14,261 nucleotides of DNA from positions 1 through 14,261 of the forward strand of contig JAGWAA010000026.1 in NCBI GenBank assembly GCA_018302165.1, written 5' to 3'. The stretch's first letter is position 1; every line of letters begins with the position of its first letter. The translations under genes and the position numbers were made by a program. The notes beneath the pieces were generated by a model. That model saw nothing but the letters and a program-made list of their open reading frames with translations. It was not told the origin of the DNA and ran no database searches. Source of the stretch: Candidatus Woesearchaeota archaeon (GTDB lineage Archaea > Nanobdellota > Nanobdellia > SCGC-AAA011-G17 > GW2011-AR17). Shown here piece after piece: positions 1 to 5,594 of this stretch.

Positions 1-109
1 CTACAGATTTTGCTCTATATCCCAATTCTTTAGCAGCCTTTATACAAGCTTGTTCAAGAGTTTCACCTGTTACTCTTCTAGGCAAATCTACTGGTATTGA
101 ATCTCCCAT
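1..109 (-). CDS. N-terminal fragment of an unknown protein, cut by the window edge
   Basis: The minus strand starts with ATG at 109 and stays open for 36 codons to the window edge, reading MGDSIPVDLPRRVTGETLEQ and then a helix-like AKELGY segment. The start is supported by a TATA-like box (TTTTTAAA on the minus strand, 132-139) centred about 26 nt upstream, the spacing seen for most genes in this window. I do not recognise the family from this short piece. It is transcribed divergently from the DNPH1-like gene. Confidence 0.55.
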   Translation of the reverse strand, partial: MGDSIPVDLPRRVTGETLEQACIKAAKELGYRAKSV

Positions 110-131
110 GATTCAAAAGAATTCAACAAAC

Positions 132-139
132 TTTAAAAA
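132..139 (-). promoter_or_regulatory. TATA box of the left-edge gene
   Basis: TTTTTAAA on the minus strand is centred about 26 nt from the ATG at 109, which implies a leaderless transcript. Confidence 0.4.
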
Positions 140-175
140 TATTATGTATTTTCTATATGAAGATTAAAAATGAAA

Positions 176-229
176 GTCAGCCCGAACTCTCCTTCCGCTT
201 CGCTCCAAAAACTTCTTTCTTTAGTGTTA
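176..229. repeat. 54-bp intergenic direct repeat, copy 1
   Basis: The segment begins GTCAGCCCGAACTCTCC and ends TTTAGTGTTA. It recurs in the same orientation at 716-768 with a single one-base gap (CCTTCCGCTTCG against CCTTCGCTTCG). Partial similarity continues past the end (ATTCAATTC against ATCCAATTT). The two copies bracket the DNPH1-like gene. I see no strong internal hairpin, transposase or coding signal. Confidence 0.85.
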
Positions 230-257
230 TATTCAATTCCTGTTGGCTCGCAAAACA

Positions 258-264
258 TTTAAAT
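258..264 (+). promoter_or_regulatory. TATA box of the DNPH1-like gene
   Basis: TTTAAAT is centred 32 nt before the ATG at 293. It predicts a start site a few bases upstream of the ATG, just downstream of repeat copy 1. Confidence 0.45.
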
Positions 265-292
265 CCTTGCAATTTTTGCTATAATTATAACT

Positions 293-712
293 ATGAAAAT
301 ATATTTTGCGGGTTCAATTCGTGGTGGAAGAGACGATAAGGAATTGTATCTTCAACTAATCCAACACCTCACTCAATATGGTCAAGTTTTAACAGAGCAT
401 GTTGGCAATGGAAACCTAACTGAATTTGGAGAAGATGGTCCATCTGATGAATGGATTTACAATCGCGATATGGATTGGGTCCGTCAATCAGATGTTGTTA
501 TTGCAGAAGTTTCCACTCCATCACTTGGTGTTGGATATGAAATCGGAAAAGCTGAAGATATGAATAAAAAAATGTTATGTTTGTATAGGGAGCAGCAAAA
601 TAAAAGATTATCAGCCATGATTAGGGGAAATTCAAATGTGAAAATTGCAAGGTATGAAACTTTTGAAGATGCAATTTCTCATATTGATAGTTTCTTTGAG
701 TCATTGAAGTGA
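293..712 (+). CDS. DNPH1/RCL-like 2'-deoxynucleoside 5'-phosphate N-hydrolase
   Basis: This 139-aa protein closely resembles animal DNPH1 (RCL), which cleaves the N-glycosidic bond of deoxynucleoside 5'-monophosphates to a base and deoxyribose 5-phosphate. It belongs to the nucleoside 2-deoxyribosyltransferase fold. Visible motifs are AGSIRGGRDD (residues 6-15), the NRDMDW helix with D59, SDVVIAEV (66-73), PSLGVGYE (76-83) with catalytic Glu at E83, and LSAMIRG (106-112) with S107 expected to reach the partner active site of the dimer. These residues match rat RCL D69, E93, S87 and S117 at a constant offset of 10, from memory of that protein. Length is normal for the family and no membrane or signal segment is seen. 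It is a single-gene unit between two copies of a 54-bp repeat. The likely role is clearing deoxynucleotides, possibly modified ones such as hydroxymethyl-dUMP; substrate preference is inference. Confidence 0.9.
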   Translation: MKIYFAGSIRGGRDDKELYLQLIQHLTQYGQVLTEHVGNGNLTEFGEDGPSDEWIYNRDMDWVRQSDVVIAEVSTPSLGVGYEIGKAEDMNKKMLCLYREQQNKRLSAMIRGNSNVKIARYETFEDAISHIDSFFESLK

Positions 713-715
713 CGA

Positions 716-768
716 GTCAGCCCGAACTCTCCTTCGCTTCGCTCCAAAAACTTCTTTCTTTAGTGTTA
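716..768. repeat. 54-bp intergenic direct repeat, copy 2
   Basis: This copy starts 3 nt after the stop codon of the DNPH1-like gene. It matches copy 1 (176-229) except for one missing C. It lies between convergent genes, so it could also act in transcript ends, although no hairpin is obvious. Confidence 0.85.
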
Positions 769-805
769 AATCCAATTTAGAAATAAGCTTTATATAAAAA
801 CAAAA

Positions 806-1318
806 TTAAAAAGGACGCATTTGATATGCCTTTCCTTCTAAATCCAGATGAACTCCTTCTCCTTTAAAAGGAAGCATTTGATATCTCTTTGCTTCTAAAT
901 CCAGATGAACTCCTTCCCCTTTATTTGGTATTCGTAGATCATAATTTCTTCCAAATAATGTTCTCACAATATGACGAGGATAAGTACCTACCACATCCTG
1001 ATGAGTTATGATTGTAACAATATCATTATTATTATGAGGTGTAATCATTCCATCAATTGCTTTAAGTTCTTCTGCAGTTCCATTGTTTACAAAAAGTTGT
1101 ATATTTCTCTCAAATGTTTCTAAGCCAAAAGCTTGTGCAATAATTTCTGCTGTTTGTTCTGCTCTTATAACAGGAGAAGATAATAAATAGTGCCCATTAT
1201 ACCCATTTCCTACAATTACTTTCATATCATCAGCAATTCTTCTGATTTGATCTCTTCCTAAATCTGACAAATCTTTACCTTTATAATCCCCATGTCTTAT
1301 TACAAATAAATGTTTCAT
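806..1318 (-). CDS. Histidine phosphatase superfamily protein with a duplicated C-terminus
   Basis: This 170-aa protein starts with a beta strand and the phosphohistidine motif RHG (R8-H9-G10). It then has SSPVIRAEQTAEII (47-60) with the second phosphate-binding Arg (R52), and ITHQ with the second catalytic His (H106). This is the SixA/phosphoglycerate-mutase-like (branch 1) layout, so a phosphatase acting on a small phosphoester or phosphoprotein is expected; the substrate cannot be told. The last 38 residues are two near-identical 19-aa units, K133-F151 and K152-F170, each starting KGEGVHLDLE. The second unit is an extra copy of the C-terminal strand made by a 57-bp tandem duplication. ATG at 1318 is chosen because a TTTAAA box lies about 27 nt upstream. 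It is convergent with the DNPH1-like gene. Confidence 0.85.
   Translation of the reverse strand: MKHLFVIRHGDYKGKDLSDLGRDQIRRIADDMKVIVGNGYNGHYLLSSPVIRAEQTAEIIAQAFGLETFERNIQLFVNNGTAEELKAIDGMITPHNNNDIVTIITHQDVVGTYPRHIVRTLFGRNYDLRIPNKGEGVHLDLEAKRYQMLPFKGEGVHLDLEGKAYQMRPF
809..922. repeat. 57-bp in-frame tandem duplication
   Basis: Units 809-865 and 866-922 differ at about 5 of 57 positions. The period is exactly 19 codons and the final codons of the phosphatase gene are copied, so the reading frame and stop codon are kept. Confidence 0.9.
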
Positions 1319-1341
1319 ACAAACTGCAATTAATTAAAATC

Positions 1342-1349
1342 TTTTAAAG
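1342..1349 (-). promoter_or_regulatory. TATA box of the histidine phosphatase gene
   Basis: CTTTAAAA on the minus strand is centred about 27 nt before the ATG at 1318, predicting a leaderless mRNA. Confidence 0.45.
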
Positions 1350-1478
1350 CTTTTGATTGCACTTCACTCCAATTCTCAAAATTCAACTTCGTTAAATTTC
1401 GATATTCTATTCAATAATTTCAGGAGCTAACTAAGGGGACAATTTTCTAACTATACAAAAGGATGTTTTTAACGATAA

Positions 1479-1486
1479 CTTTAAGA
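1479..1486 (+). promoter_or_regulatory. Weak TATA-like box of the IMPase-family gene
   Basis: CTTTAAGA is centred about 27 nt before the ATG at 1510. It fits the spacing seen elsewhere in the window but is a poorer match in sequence. Confidence 0.3.
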
Positions 1487-1509
1487 AAGACATTATATTT
1501 TATTCTCTT

Positions 1510-2322
1510 ATGCTTGAAAAAATTATTGATATAACTGTCTGTGCAGGAAAAATAGTTATGAAGATGAGAGAAGATGGATTACAAACAGAAACTAAAAGTG
1601 ATTCATTTGATTTCGTAACTTCAGCAGATATAGAATCAGAAAAATATATTATGAAAAGATTATCAGAAGAATTCCCTAAGGATTCTATCCTTTCTGAAGA
1701 GAAAGGAATGATAAAAAAAGGTCTTTCTCGCGTATGGATGGTCGATCCATTGGATGGAACAAAAGATTTCAAAAATGGAAGAGATGGTTTTTCAATAATG
1801 ATAGGATTGTGTGAAAATGGAAAACCTATTCTCGGAGTCGTATATGCTCCCGCAAAAAACCTTCTTTATTTTTCTCAAAAAGGTCAAGGATCATATGTAA
1901 GGATTGATGGAAAAGATCATAAGCTAAAAGTAAGTAAAACTAAATATCTGAAAGATGCTGCGATGGTCACAAGGATTCCTCACGGAGAAAAAAGAGAAGA
2001 AGACAAGATTGAAGAGATATTTATTGTGAAAAAAAAGATACCTGAAAGCAGCGTAGGTATAAAGCTTGGGTTGATTGCTTCTCATGAAGCAGATTTTCAT
2101 ATAAATACAAATTTTAGAGCAAATAAATGGGATACCTGCGCGCCTCAAATAATTTTGGAAGAAGCAGGCGGAAAAGTTACTGACTTGTACGGAAATTCTT
2201 TGAGTTATACTCAATCAGATAATAAATGGCTAAAATCATTCGTAGCATCTAATAAAGTTCTGCATGAAGATATAATAAAAAAGATCAAAGAATCTTATTT
2301 GAAGAAATTGAACTTCTCATAA
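1510..2322 (+). CDS. Inositol monophosphatase-superfamily phosphatase, CysQ-like
   Basis: This 270-aa protein carries the full Mg-dependent, lithium-sensitive phosphatase signature: DFVTSADIESE (34-44), SEE with E63/E64, the metal-binding VDPLDGT (78-84, with D79 and D82), and KWDTCAPQ (206-213, with D208) followed by EEAGGKVTDLYG. The WDTCAP form and the KDF after DGT are typical of the CysQ/3'(2'),5'-bisphosphate nucleotidase branch. Cleavage of 3'-phosphoadenosine 5'-phosphate is therefore the best guess. Archaeal members can also act on inositol phosphate or fructose 1,6-bisphosphate, so the substrate is open. Length is normal and there is no signal peptide. The ATG at 1510 puts the first helix at the usual position. 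It stands alone, divergent from the histidine phosphatase gene. Confidence 0.88.
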   Translation: MLEKIIDITVCAGKIVMKMREDGLQTETKSDSFDFVTSADIESEKYIMKRLSEEFPKDSILSEEKGMIKKGLSRVWMVDPLDGTKDFKNGRDGFSIMIGLCENGKPILGVVYAPAKNLLYFSQKGQGSYVRIDGKDHKLKVSKTKYLKDAAMVTRIPHGEKREEDKIEEIFIVKKKIPESSVGIKLGLIASHEADFHINTNFRANKWDTCAPQIILEEAGGKVTDLYGNSLSYTQSDNKWLKSFVASNKVLHEDIIKKIKESYLKKLNFS

Positions 2323-2379
2323 GTCCTATGTTATGTGCAATTTTTAGAAATACCTAAATAATCGAAAAAAGACAAAAGC

Positions 2380-2388
2380 TTTAAAATA
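2380..2388 (+). promoter_or_regulatory. TATA box of the broken antitoxin-like gene
   Basis: TTTAAAATA is centred 26 nt before the ATG at 2410. This marks 2410 as the original start of the broken gene. Confidence 0.5.
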
Positions 2389-2409
2389 TCATTTCACTTA
2401 TAATTTTTC

Positions 2410-2927
2410 ATGAACGAAGAAATCCGTAAAGATATTATAGAATTATTAAAAAAAGTTCTACCTGCATTAGAAAAAACGGAATATTTCAAGATACAGATTC
2501 AACATCAATATCAGTAATAATATTCTCACTATCAAGAATTCTTAACAGAAGTAGACTAACAACTCCCCAATTAAAAAGATTCAAAGAAAATACTTCAAAA
2601 AATCTTTTTTTAGCAAAATCCCAATTAGAAAAAAATTTTATTGATGAATACAAAAAAACTATAAAAAAAATATTTGAAGAAATTTCCACATTCGAAAAAA
2701 AGTTTGGTATGTACTTAACAGAAGCCTTAGAACACGCAAAGATCAAAAAAGGAGAAAGAATTTACGAGCATGGTTTCTCAGTTGGTACAGCTGCAGATTT
2801 ACTCGGAATAACTAAATGGGAACTTATGGGCTACTTAGGAGAAACAAAATTAAGCGACATTGACCCAAGTACAAAAATTTCTATTAAACAGCGTATGACT
2901 ACAGTTCGGAGGATATTCTCCATATGA
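2410..2927 (+). pseudogene. Putative HTH antitoxin-like gene broken by a one-base frameshift
   Basis: From ATG 2410 the frame reads MNEEIRKDIIELLKKVLPAL and stops at 2515-2517. The frame one base earlier is open from 2430 to 2927, but its first ATG is only at 2709. Adding one A to the A-run at 2471-2476 joins the two into a single 172-aa protein that continues through EKNGIFQDTD. The joined protein is helical and charged in the N-terminal half. It has a C-terminal helix-turn-helix-like segment, SVGTAADLLGITKWELMGYL, encoded at about 2781-2840. The gene overlaps the start of the PIN gene by four bases (ATGA), a layout typical of toxin-antitoxin pairs, so an antitoxin role is inferred. The C-terminal 72 residues might still be made from 2709, although no ribosome binding site is visible there. 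A sequencing or assembly error in the homopolymer is a serious alternative to true decay. Confidence 0.7.
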
Positions 2928-3604
2928 AAACTTTAGTTTTTGATGCAAGCACTATAATTAGTTTAGCAATGAATAATTTTCTTTGGATTTTAAAACCATT
3001 AAAAGAAAAATATAAGGGTGAATTTTACATAACCCAAGAAGTAAAAGAAGAAATTATCGACGTCCCAATAAAAATAAAAAAATTCAAACTTGAAGCAATA
3101 CAAATTCAAGAAATAATTGACAAAGGGATTATAAAAATTTATCCTGAACATTTATTAAACAAAGAAGAAGAATTAAAAAGTATAGTCAACCAAATATTTT
3201 TTGTCAAAGACCAATATATGTCAATAATTGATAGAGGTGAATTAAGCGCATTAGTTTTAGCAAAAGAAATCAACGCAGATGCTGTAGTTATTGATGAAAG
3301 AACAACAAGATTAATCATCGAAAACCCAGAGCTTCTTGCAAATATATTTCGTAATAAACTCCACACAAAAGTAAAAGTTAACGAAAACAATCTTAAACAA
3401 TTTTTAAAAGAATTTTCAAATATCAAAATATTTAGATCCACAGAATTAAGTATAATCGCATACGAACTTGGAATATTAGATAAATATACAAATTCTAATG
3501 TGATAAACAAAAAAGAAATGTTAGAAGCTATAATCTGGGGAATGCGTTTCAAAGGTTGTTCAATTTCTGATGATGAAATTAATGAAATTCTAAAGATGAA
3601 ATAA
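2924..3604 (+). CDS. PIN-domain protein, putative ribonuclease toxin
   Basis: The 226-aa protein begins with MKTLVFDASTIISL, the first strand of a PIN domain with acidic D7. Later come DRGELSALVLAKE (103-115, with E106) and ADAVVIDERTTR (118-129, with D124/E125), supplying the other acidic residues of a metal-dependent RNase. Residues 26-100 are a helical insert. About 170-226 form a C-terminal helical tail, making it longer than VapC proteins (about 130-150 aa). Its ATG overlaps the stop of the upstream antitoxin-like gene, and GGAGG at 2908-2912 is an SD site 11 nt before the start, so translation is coupled. If the upstream antitoxin gene is truly broken, an active toxin would be hard to tolerate; either the frameshift is an artefact or the toxin is weak or silent. 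The target RNA is unknown. Confidence 0.75.
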   Translation: MKTLVFDASTIISLAMNNFLWILKPLKEKYKGEFYITQEVKEEIIDVPIKIKKFKLEAIQIQEIIDKGIIKIYPEHLLNKEEELKSIVNQIFFVKDQYMSIIDRGELSALVLAKEINADAVVIDERTTRLIIENPELLANIFRNKLHTKVKVNENNLKQFLKEFSNIKIFRSTELSIIAYELGILDKYTNSNVINKKEMLEAIIWGMRFKGCSISDDEINEILKMK

Positions 3605-3685
3605 GTATCTCTGTAAAGGAACAAATAATTCATATTTAACATAACCACAAAAAAGTAATCATTTCTATTCACTATCACCATAACA

Positions 3686-3693
3686 TTTAAATA
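3686..3693 (+). promoter_or_regulatory. TATA box of the surface-protein operon
   Basis: TTTAAATA at this site predicts a transcription start near 3715. That lies after the in-frame TTG at 3703 and before the ATG at 3739, so it decides the start codon. The G-run at 3724-3729 would then be the ribosome binding region in a short leader. Confidence 0.5.
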
Positions 3694-3738
3694 AGTGAAA
3701 TCTTGAGCAGAAATCATCAAACAGGGGGGAACCTTAAG

Positions 3739-5031
3739 ATGAACAAAAATTTAAAAATATTAATTACAACACTAGTATTATTGATCAGTTTAGCAACTTT
3801 TGCGAGTGCAGATAGTGATCTTTATGATATAGAATCAGTATACCTTGATGGCATTGAAGTTTCTTCAGGAGACATTTCACAAGTTGAACTTGGAAATTCT
3901 GTAGAAGTTAAAGTATACATTGAAGGAACTGGAGATACAACAACTTGCCCAGATGGTGATGTTGATGATTGTGAAGTAGATGTTAAAGTAAAAGTTTGGA
4001 TTGGTGGTTATGAATATGATGATGTCGAAGCAGTTTCAAGCGAATTCAGCATTGAACCTGGAGTTACATACAGAAAAAATCTAGAACTAGAAATCCCAGA
4101 TGATTTAGATGTTGAAGACAATGACTACACATTATATGTTGAAGTTTATGATAGTGACGATTATGAACGAGAATCATACGAGATTTATACAGAAAAGCAA
4201 AGAAATTCTTTAGAAATTATGGATGTAATCTATGATTCCACAGTAAACGCAGGGGAAGAATTACAAATTGAAATTAGAGTAGAAAATAATGGTGATAAAA
4301 AACAAGAAGACATCAAAGTTGAAGTTTCTTTGGAAGACTTAGATTCAGCATCAGGTTACATTGATGAACTAGCTTCTGAAGAAGAAGACAATGCAGATGA
4401 AGAATCCTCAGAATCAATAGACTTTGTTTTAGACATTCCTGAAGATACAGAATCCGGGAATTATGAATTAGCAGTTACAGTAACCTATAATAATGGCCAT
4501 GAAAGTATTGATAAAACTTTCACAGTAAATGTTGATGGTGAAGAATCAGATAGTACTACAGAAACAGAAACTTCTGTTAGCACAAGTTCAACTTCATTAT
4601 CCGGTCAAGAAGGAAAAACTAAAACATTAGAATTAAGTTTTACAAACCCTAATACAGAGGATGCAACTTATGAAGTTACAGTTTCTGGAATTAGTCAATG
4701 GGCTTCAAGCGAAGTTTCACCGGAAACATTAGAATTACAAGGTGGAGAATCTGAAAAAGTTTCAGTAACAATTACACCTGATTCAGACGCTGCTGGTGAA
4801 CACGAATTTAGCATTCAAATTTTAGACTCCGATGGTAATCTTGTAAAAGAAATCCAAATGGATATGGATGTTAATGAAGGCTCTAACTCTTGGTTAAAGA
4901 TTGGCTTCTTAATCTTAATCGTATTAATCGTCTTGATTGCTTTGATAGTAATCTTCAAAAAATTAATCAAAGATGATGATGACGATGATGAAGATCCATT
5001 AGAACCAAAAGAAGGTAAAACTTATTATTAA
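3739..5031 (+). CDS. Secreted acidic surface protein with a C-terminal membrane anchor
   Basis: Starting at ATG 3739 the protein has 430 aa. A signal peptide covers about 1-24 (positive MNKNLK, hydrophobic core, likely cut after FASA). The exported part is very acidic and beta-rich. There is a first domain (about 27-152) with two Cys (C70, C78) that could form a disulfide. A second, CARDB- or S-layer-like Ig-fold domain (about 156-266) has the VRVENNGDKKQ-type pattern. An S/T-rich linker (about 269-287) follows, then a third Ig-like domain (about 288-377, with SFTNPNTEDATYEV). One transmembrane helix (about 388-407) precedes a cytosolic tail with six Asp in a row. This is a cell-surface or S-layer-associated protein; no enzymatic motif is seen. 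A TTG in the same frame at 3703 is rejected because it lies upstream of the predicted transcription start. It is probably co-transcribed with the small CxxC gene 42 nt downstream. Confidence 0.8.
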   Translation: MNKNLKILITTLVLLISLATFASADSDLYDIESVYLDGIEVSSGDISQVELGNSVEVKVYIEGTGDTTTCPDGDVDDCEVDVKVKVWIGGYEYDDVEAVSSEFSIEPGVTYRKNLELEIPDDLDVEDNDYTLYVEVYDSDDYERESYEIYTEKQRNSLEIMDVIYDSTVNAGEELQIEIRVENNGDKKQEDIKVEVSLEDLDSASGYIDELASEEEDNADEESSESIDFVLDIPEDTESGNYELAVTVTYNNGHESIDKTFTVNVDGEESDSTTETETSVSTSSTSLSGQEGKTKTLELSFTNPNTEDATYEVTVSGISQWASSEVSPETLELQGGESEKVSVTITPDSDAAGEHEFSIQILDSDGNLVKEIQMDMDVNEGSNSWLKIGFLILIVLIVLIALIVIFKKLIKDDDDDDEDPLEPKEGKTYY

Positions 5032-5038
5032 TTTTTTT
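5032..5038 (+). terminator. T-run after the surface-protein gene
   Basis: Seven T directly follow the stop codon, the usual archaeal termination signal. It is probably leaky, since the next gene has its own SD site and no well-spaced TATA box. Confidence 0.3.
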
Positions 5039-5073
5039 ATTATATTTATTTTTAAAATAATTTCGGAGGAAAA

Positions 5074-5391
5074 ATGACAGAAGAAACACTCGAGTTTAAA
5101 TTAACAGATTCTTGGAAAAAAGCATTAGATGAAGGTAAACAATTTTTTTTCGTTCCAGAATTCGCAACAGGTTCAGATGGAACAAAATATATGCGCCCAC
5201 AAGGAAGAAGCATTGTCTATAGAGTTGTAAAAGAAGAAAATGGAATACAAGAATATGTTTGCAATAATTGCAATTCTGAAATAGAAGGAGCAGAAGTTAG
5301 ACACCCAGTTTGGGATGGCCTATTTTCATGCTCAGGTTCAGGAAGAACTATAAGTGGGATAGTTCCTTATTGTCCAATATGTGAGCCATAA
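5074..5391 (+). CDS. Small zinc-ribbon-like protein of unknown function
   Basis: This 105-aa protein has no signal peptide. The C-terminal half holds C63-N-N-C66 and C100-P-I-C103, two CxxC knuckles 34 residues apart, with H77 and C86 between them. This arrangement suggests one structural zinc site of the zinc-ribbon or treble-clef type. The N-terminal 60 residues are mixed alpha/beta with a run of Phe (QFFFVPEF). I do not recognise the family. A strong SD site (GGAGGA, 5065-5070) lies 3 nt before the ATG, unlike the leaderless genes around it, so it is probably the second gene of a unit with the surface protein. No functional link to that protein can be shown. Confidence 0.75.
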   Translation: MTEETLEFKLTDSWKKALDEGKQFFFVPEFATGSDGTKYMRPQGRSIVYRVVKEENGIQEYVCNNCNSEIEGAEVRHPVWDGLFSCSGSGRTISGIVPYCPICEP

Positions 5392-5423
5392 ATATAAATC
5401 TTGAAAATCTAACACAACTTTAA

Positions 5424-5441
5424 TTTTTTTATTTATTTTTT
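5424..5441 (+). terminator. T-rich termination region
   Basis: Two T-runs (5424-5430 and 5436-5441) lie 33-50 nt after the stop at 5391. They fit an archaeal intrinsic terminator for the 3739-5391 unit. Confidence 0.4.
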
Positions 5442-5489
5442 GAAAATTTTTCAGCTTTTTTACATCAACATTTTTTAAGGGAATTTTTC

Positions 5490-5497
5490 TATAAATT
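5490..5497 (+). promoter_or_regulatory. TATA box before the tRNA-like element
   Basis: TATAAATT is a good archaeal TATA box. With the 26-nt spacing typical of this window it predicts an RNA starting near 5519-5520. That is just before the 3' strand of the anticodon stem, not before a full tRNA. Confidence 0.4.
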
Positions 5498-5507
5498 AAT
5501 TAAGCTC

Positions 5508-5568
5508 AGAGGATGAAACAACCTCTGTCTTGCCACAAGACTTCTGGGTTCGAATCCCAGCACGAGCG
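5508..5568 (+). tRNA. 3' half of a class II, Ser-like tRNA; 5' half and D-arm absent
   Basis: The plus strand contains a perfect T-arm (CTGGG-TTCGAAT-CCCAG, 5544-5560). Before it is a class II-type variable arm (GTCTTG-CCA-CAAGAC, 5527-5541), and after it a 7-nt acceptor strand (CACGAGC, 5561-5567) and a G at the discriminator position (5568). CCA is not encoded. A long variable arm with G73 fits archaeal tRNA-Ser rather than Leu, which normally has A73. Upstream, AGAGG and CCTCT (5508-5512 and 5522-5526) pair around a 9-nt loop, ATGAAACAA, which is not a normal 7-nt anticodon loop. There is no D-arm and no GCTCGTG partner for the acceptor strand, only GCTC at 5504-5507. No 5' half or intron-separated exon is visible in the flanking AT-rich DNA. 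It could be a split-tRNA 3' gene, an attachment-site remnant, or a decayed tRNA. Confidence 0.65.
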
Positions 5569-5594
5569 CAATAAATACAAACAATTATATAAAT

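Noticed and set aside
157..339. 60-codon plus-strand frame crossing the first 54-bp repeat
   Set aside because: It runs through the repeat and into the DNPH1-like gene in another frame, with no promoter fit or family resemblance.
176..768. Integron-like gene cassette with attC sites
   Set aside because: The repeats lack the paired inverted core sites of attC, no integrase is present, and the gene has its own archaeal promoter.
2471..2478. Programmed -1 frameshifting at a slippery heptamer
   Set aside because: In the reading frame the site is A-AAA-ACG, which does not fit X-XXY-YYZ, and I see no clear downstream stem. An indel or read error is simpler.
3139..3720. 193-codon minus-strand open frame
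   Set aside because: It is antisense to the PIN gene and the surface-protein promoter, has no recognisable motifs, and arises from the AT-rich codon pattern of the plus strand.
3703..3738. TTG start at 3703 for the surface protein
   Set aside because: It lies only about 13 nt after the TATA box centre, so upstream of the predicted transcription start, and it would put a polar stretch before the signal peptide.
5504..5568. A complete D-armless tRNA closed by GCTC (5504-5507) and GAGC (5564-5567)
   Set aside because: Only four pairs close, three acceptor bases stay unpaired, the loop has nine bases without a proper U33-anticodon layout, and the TATA box lies too close upstream. I kept the safer call of a 3' half.
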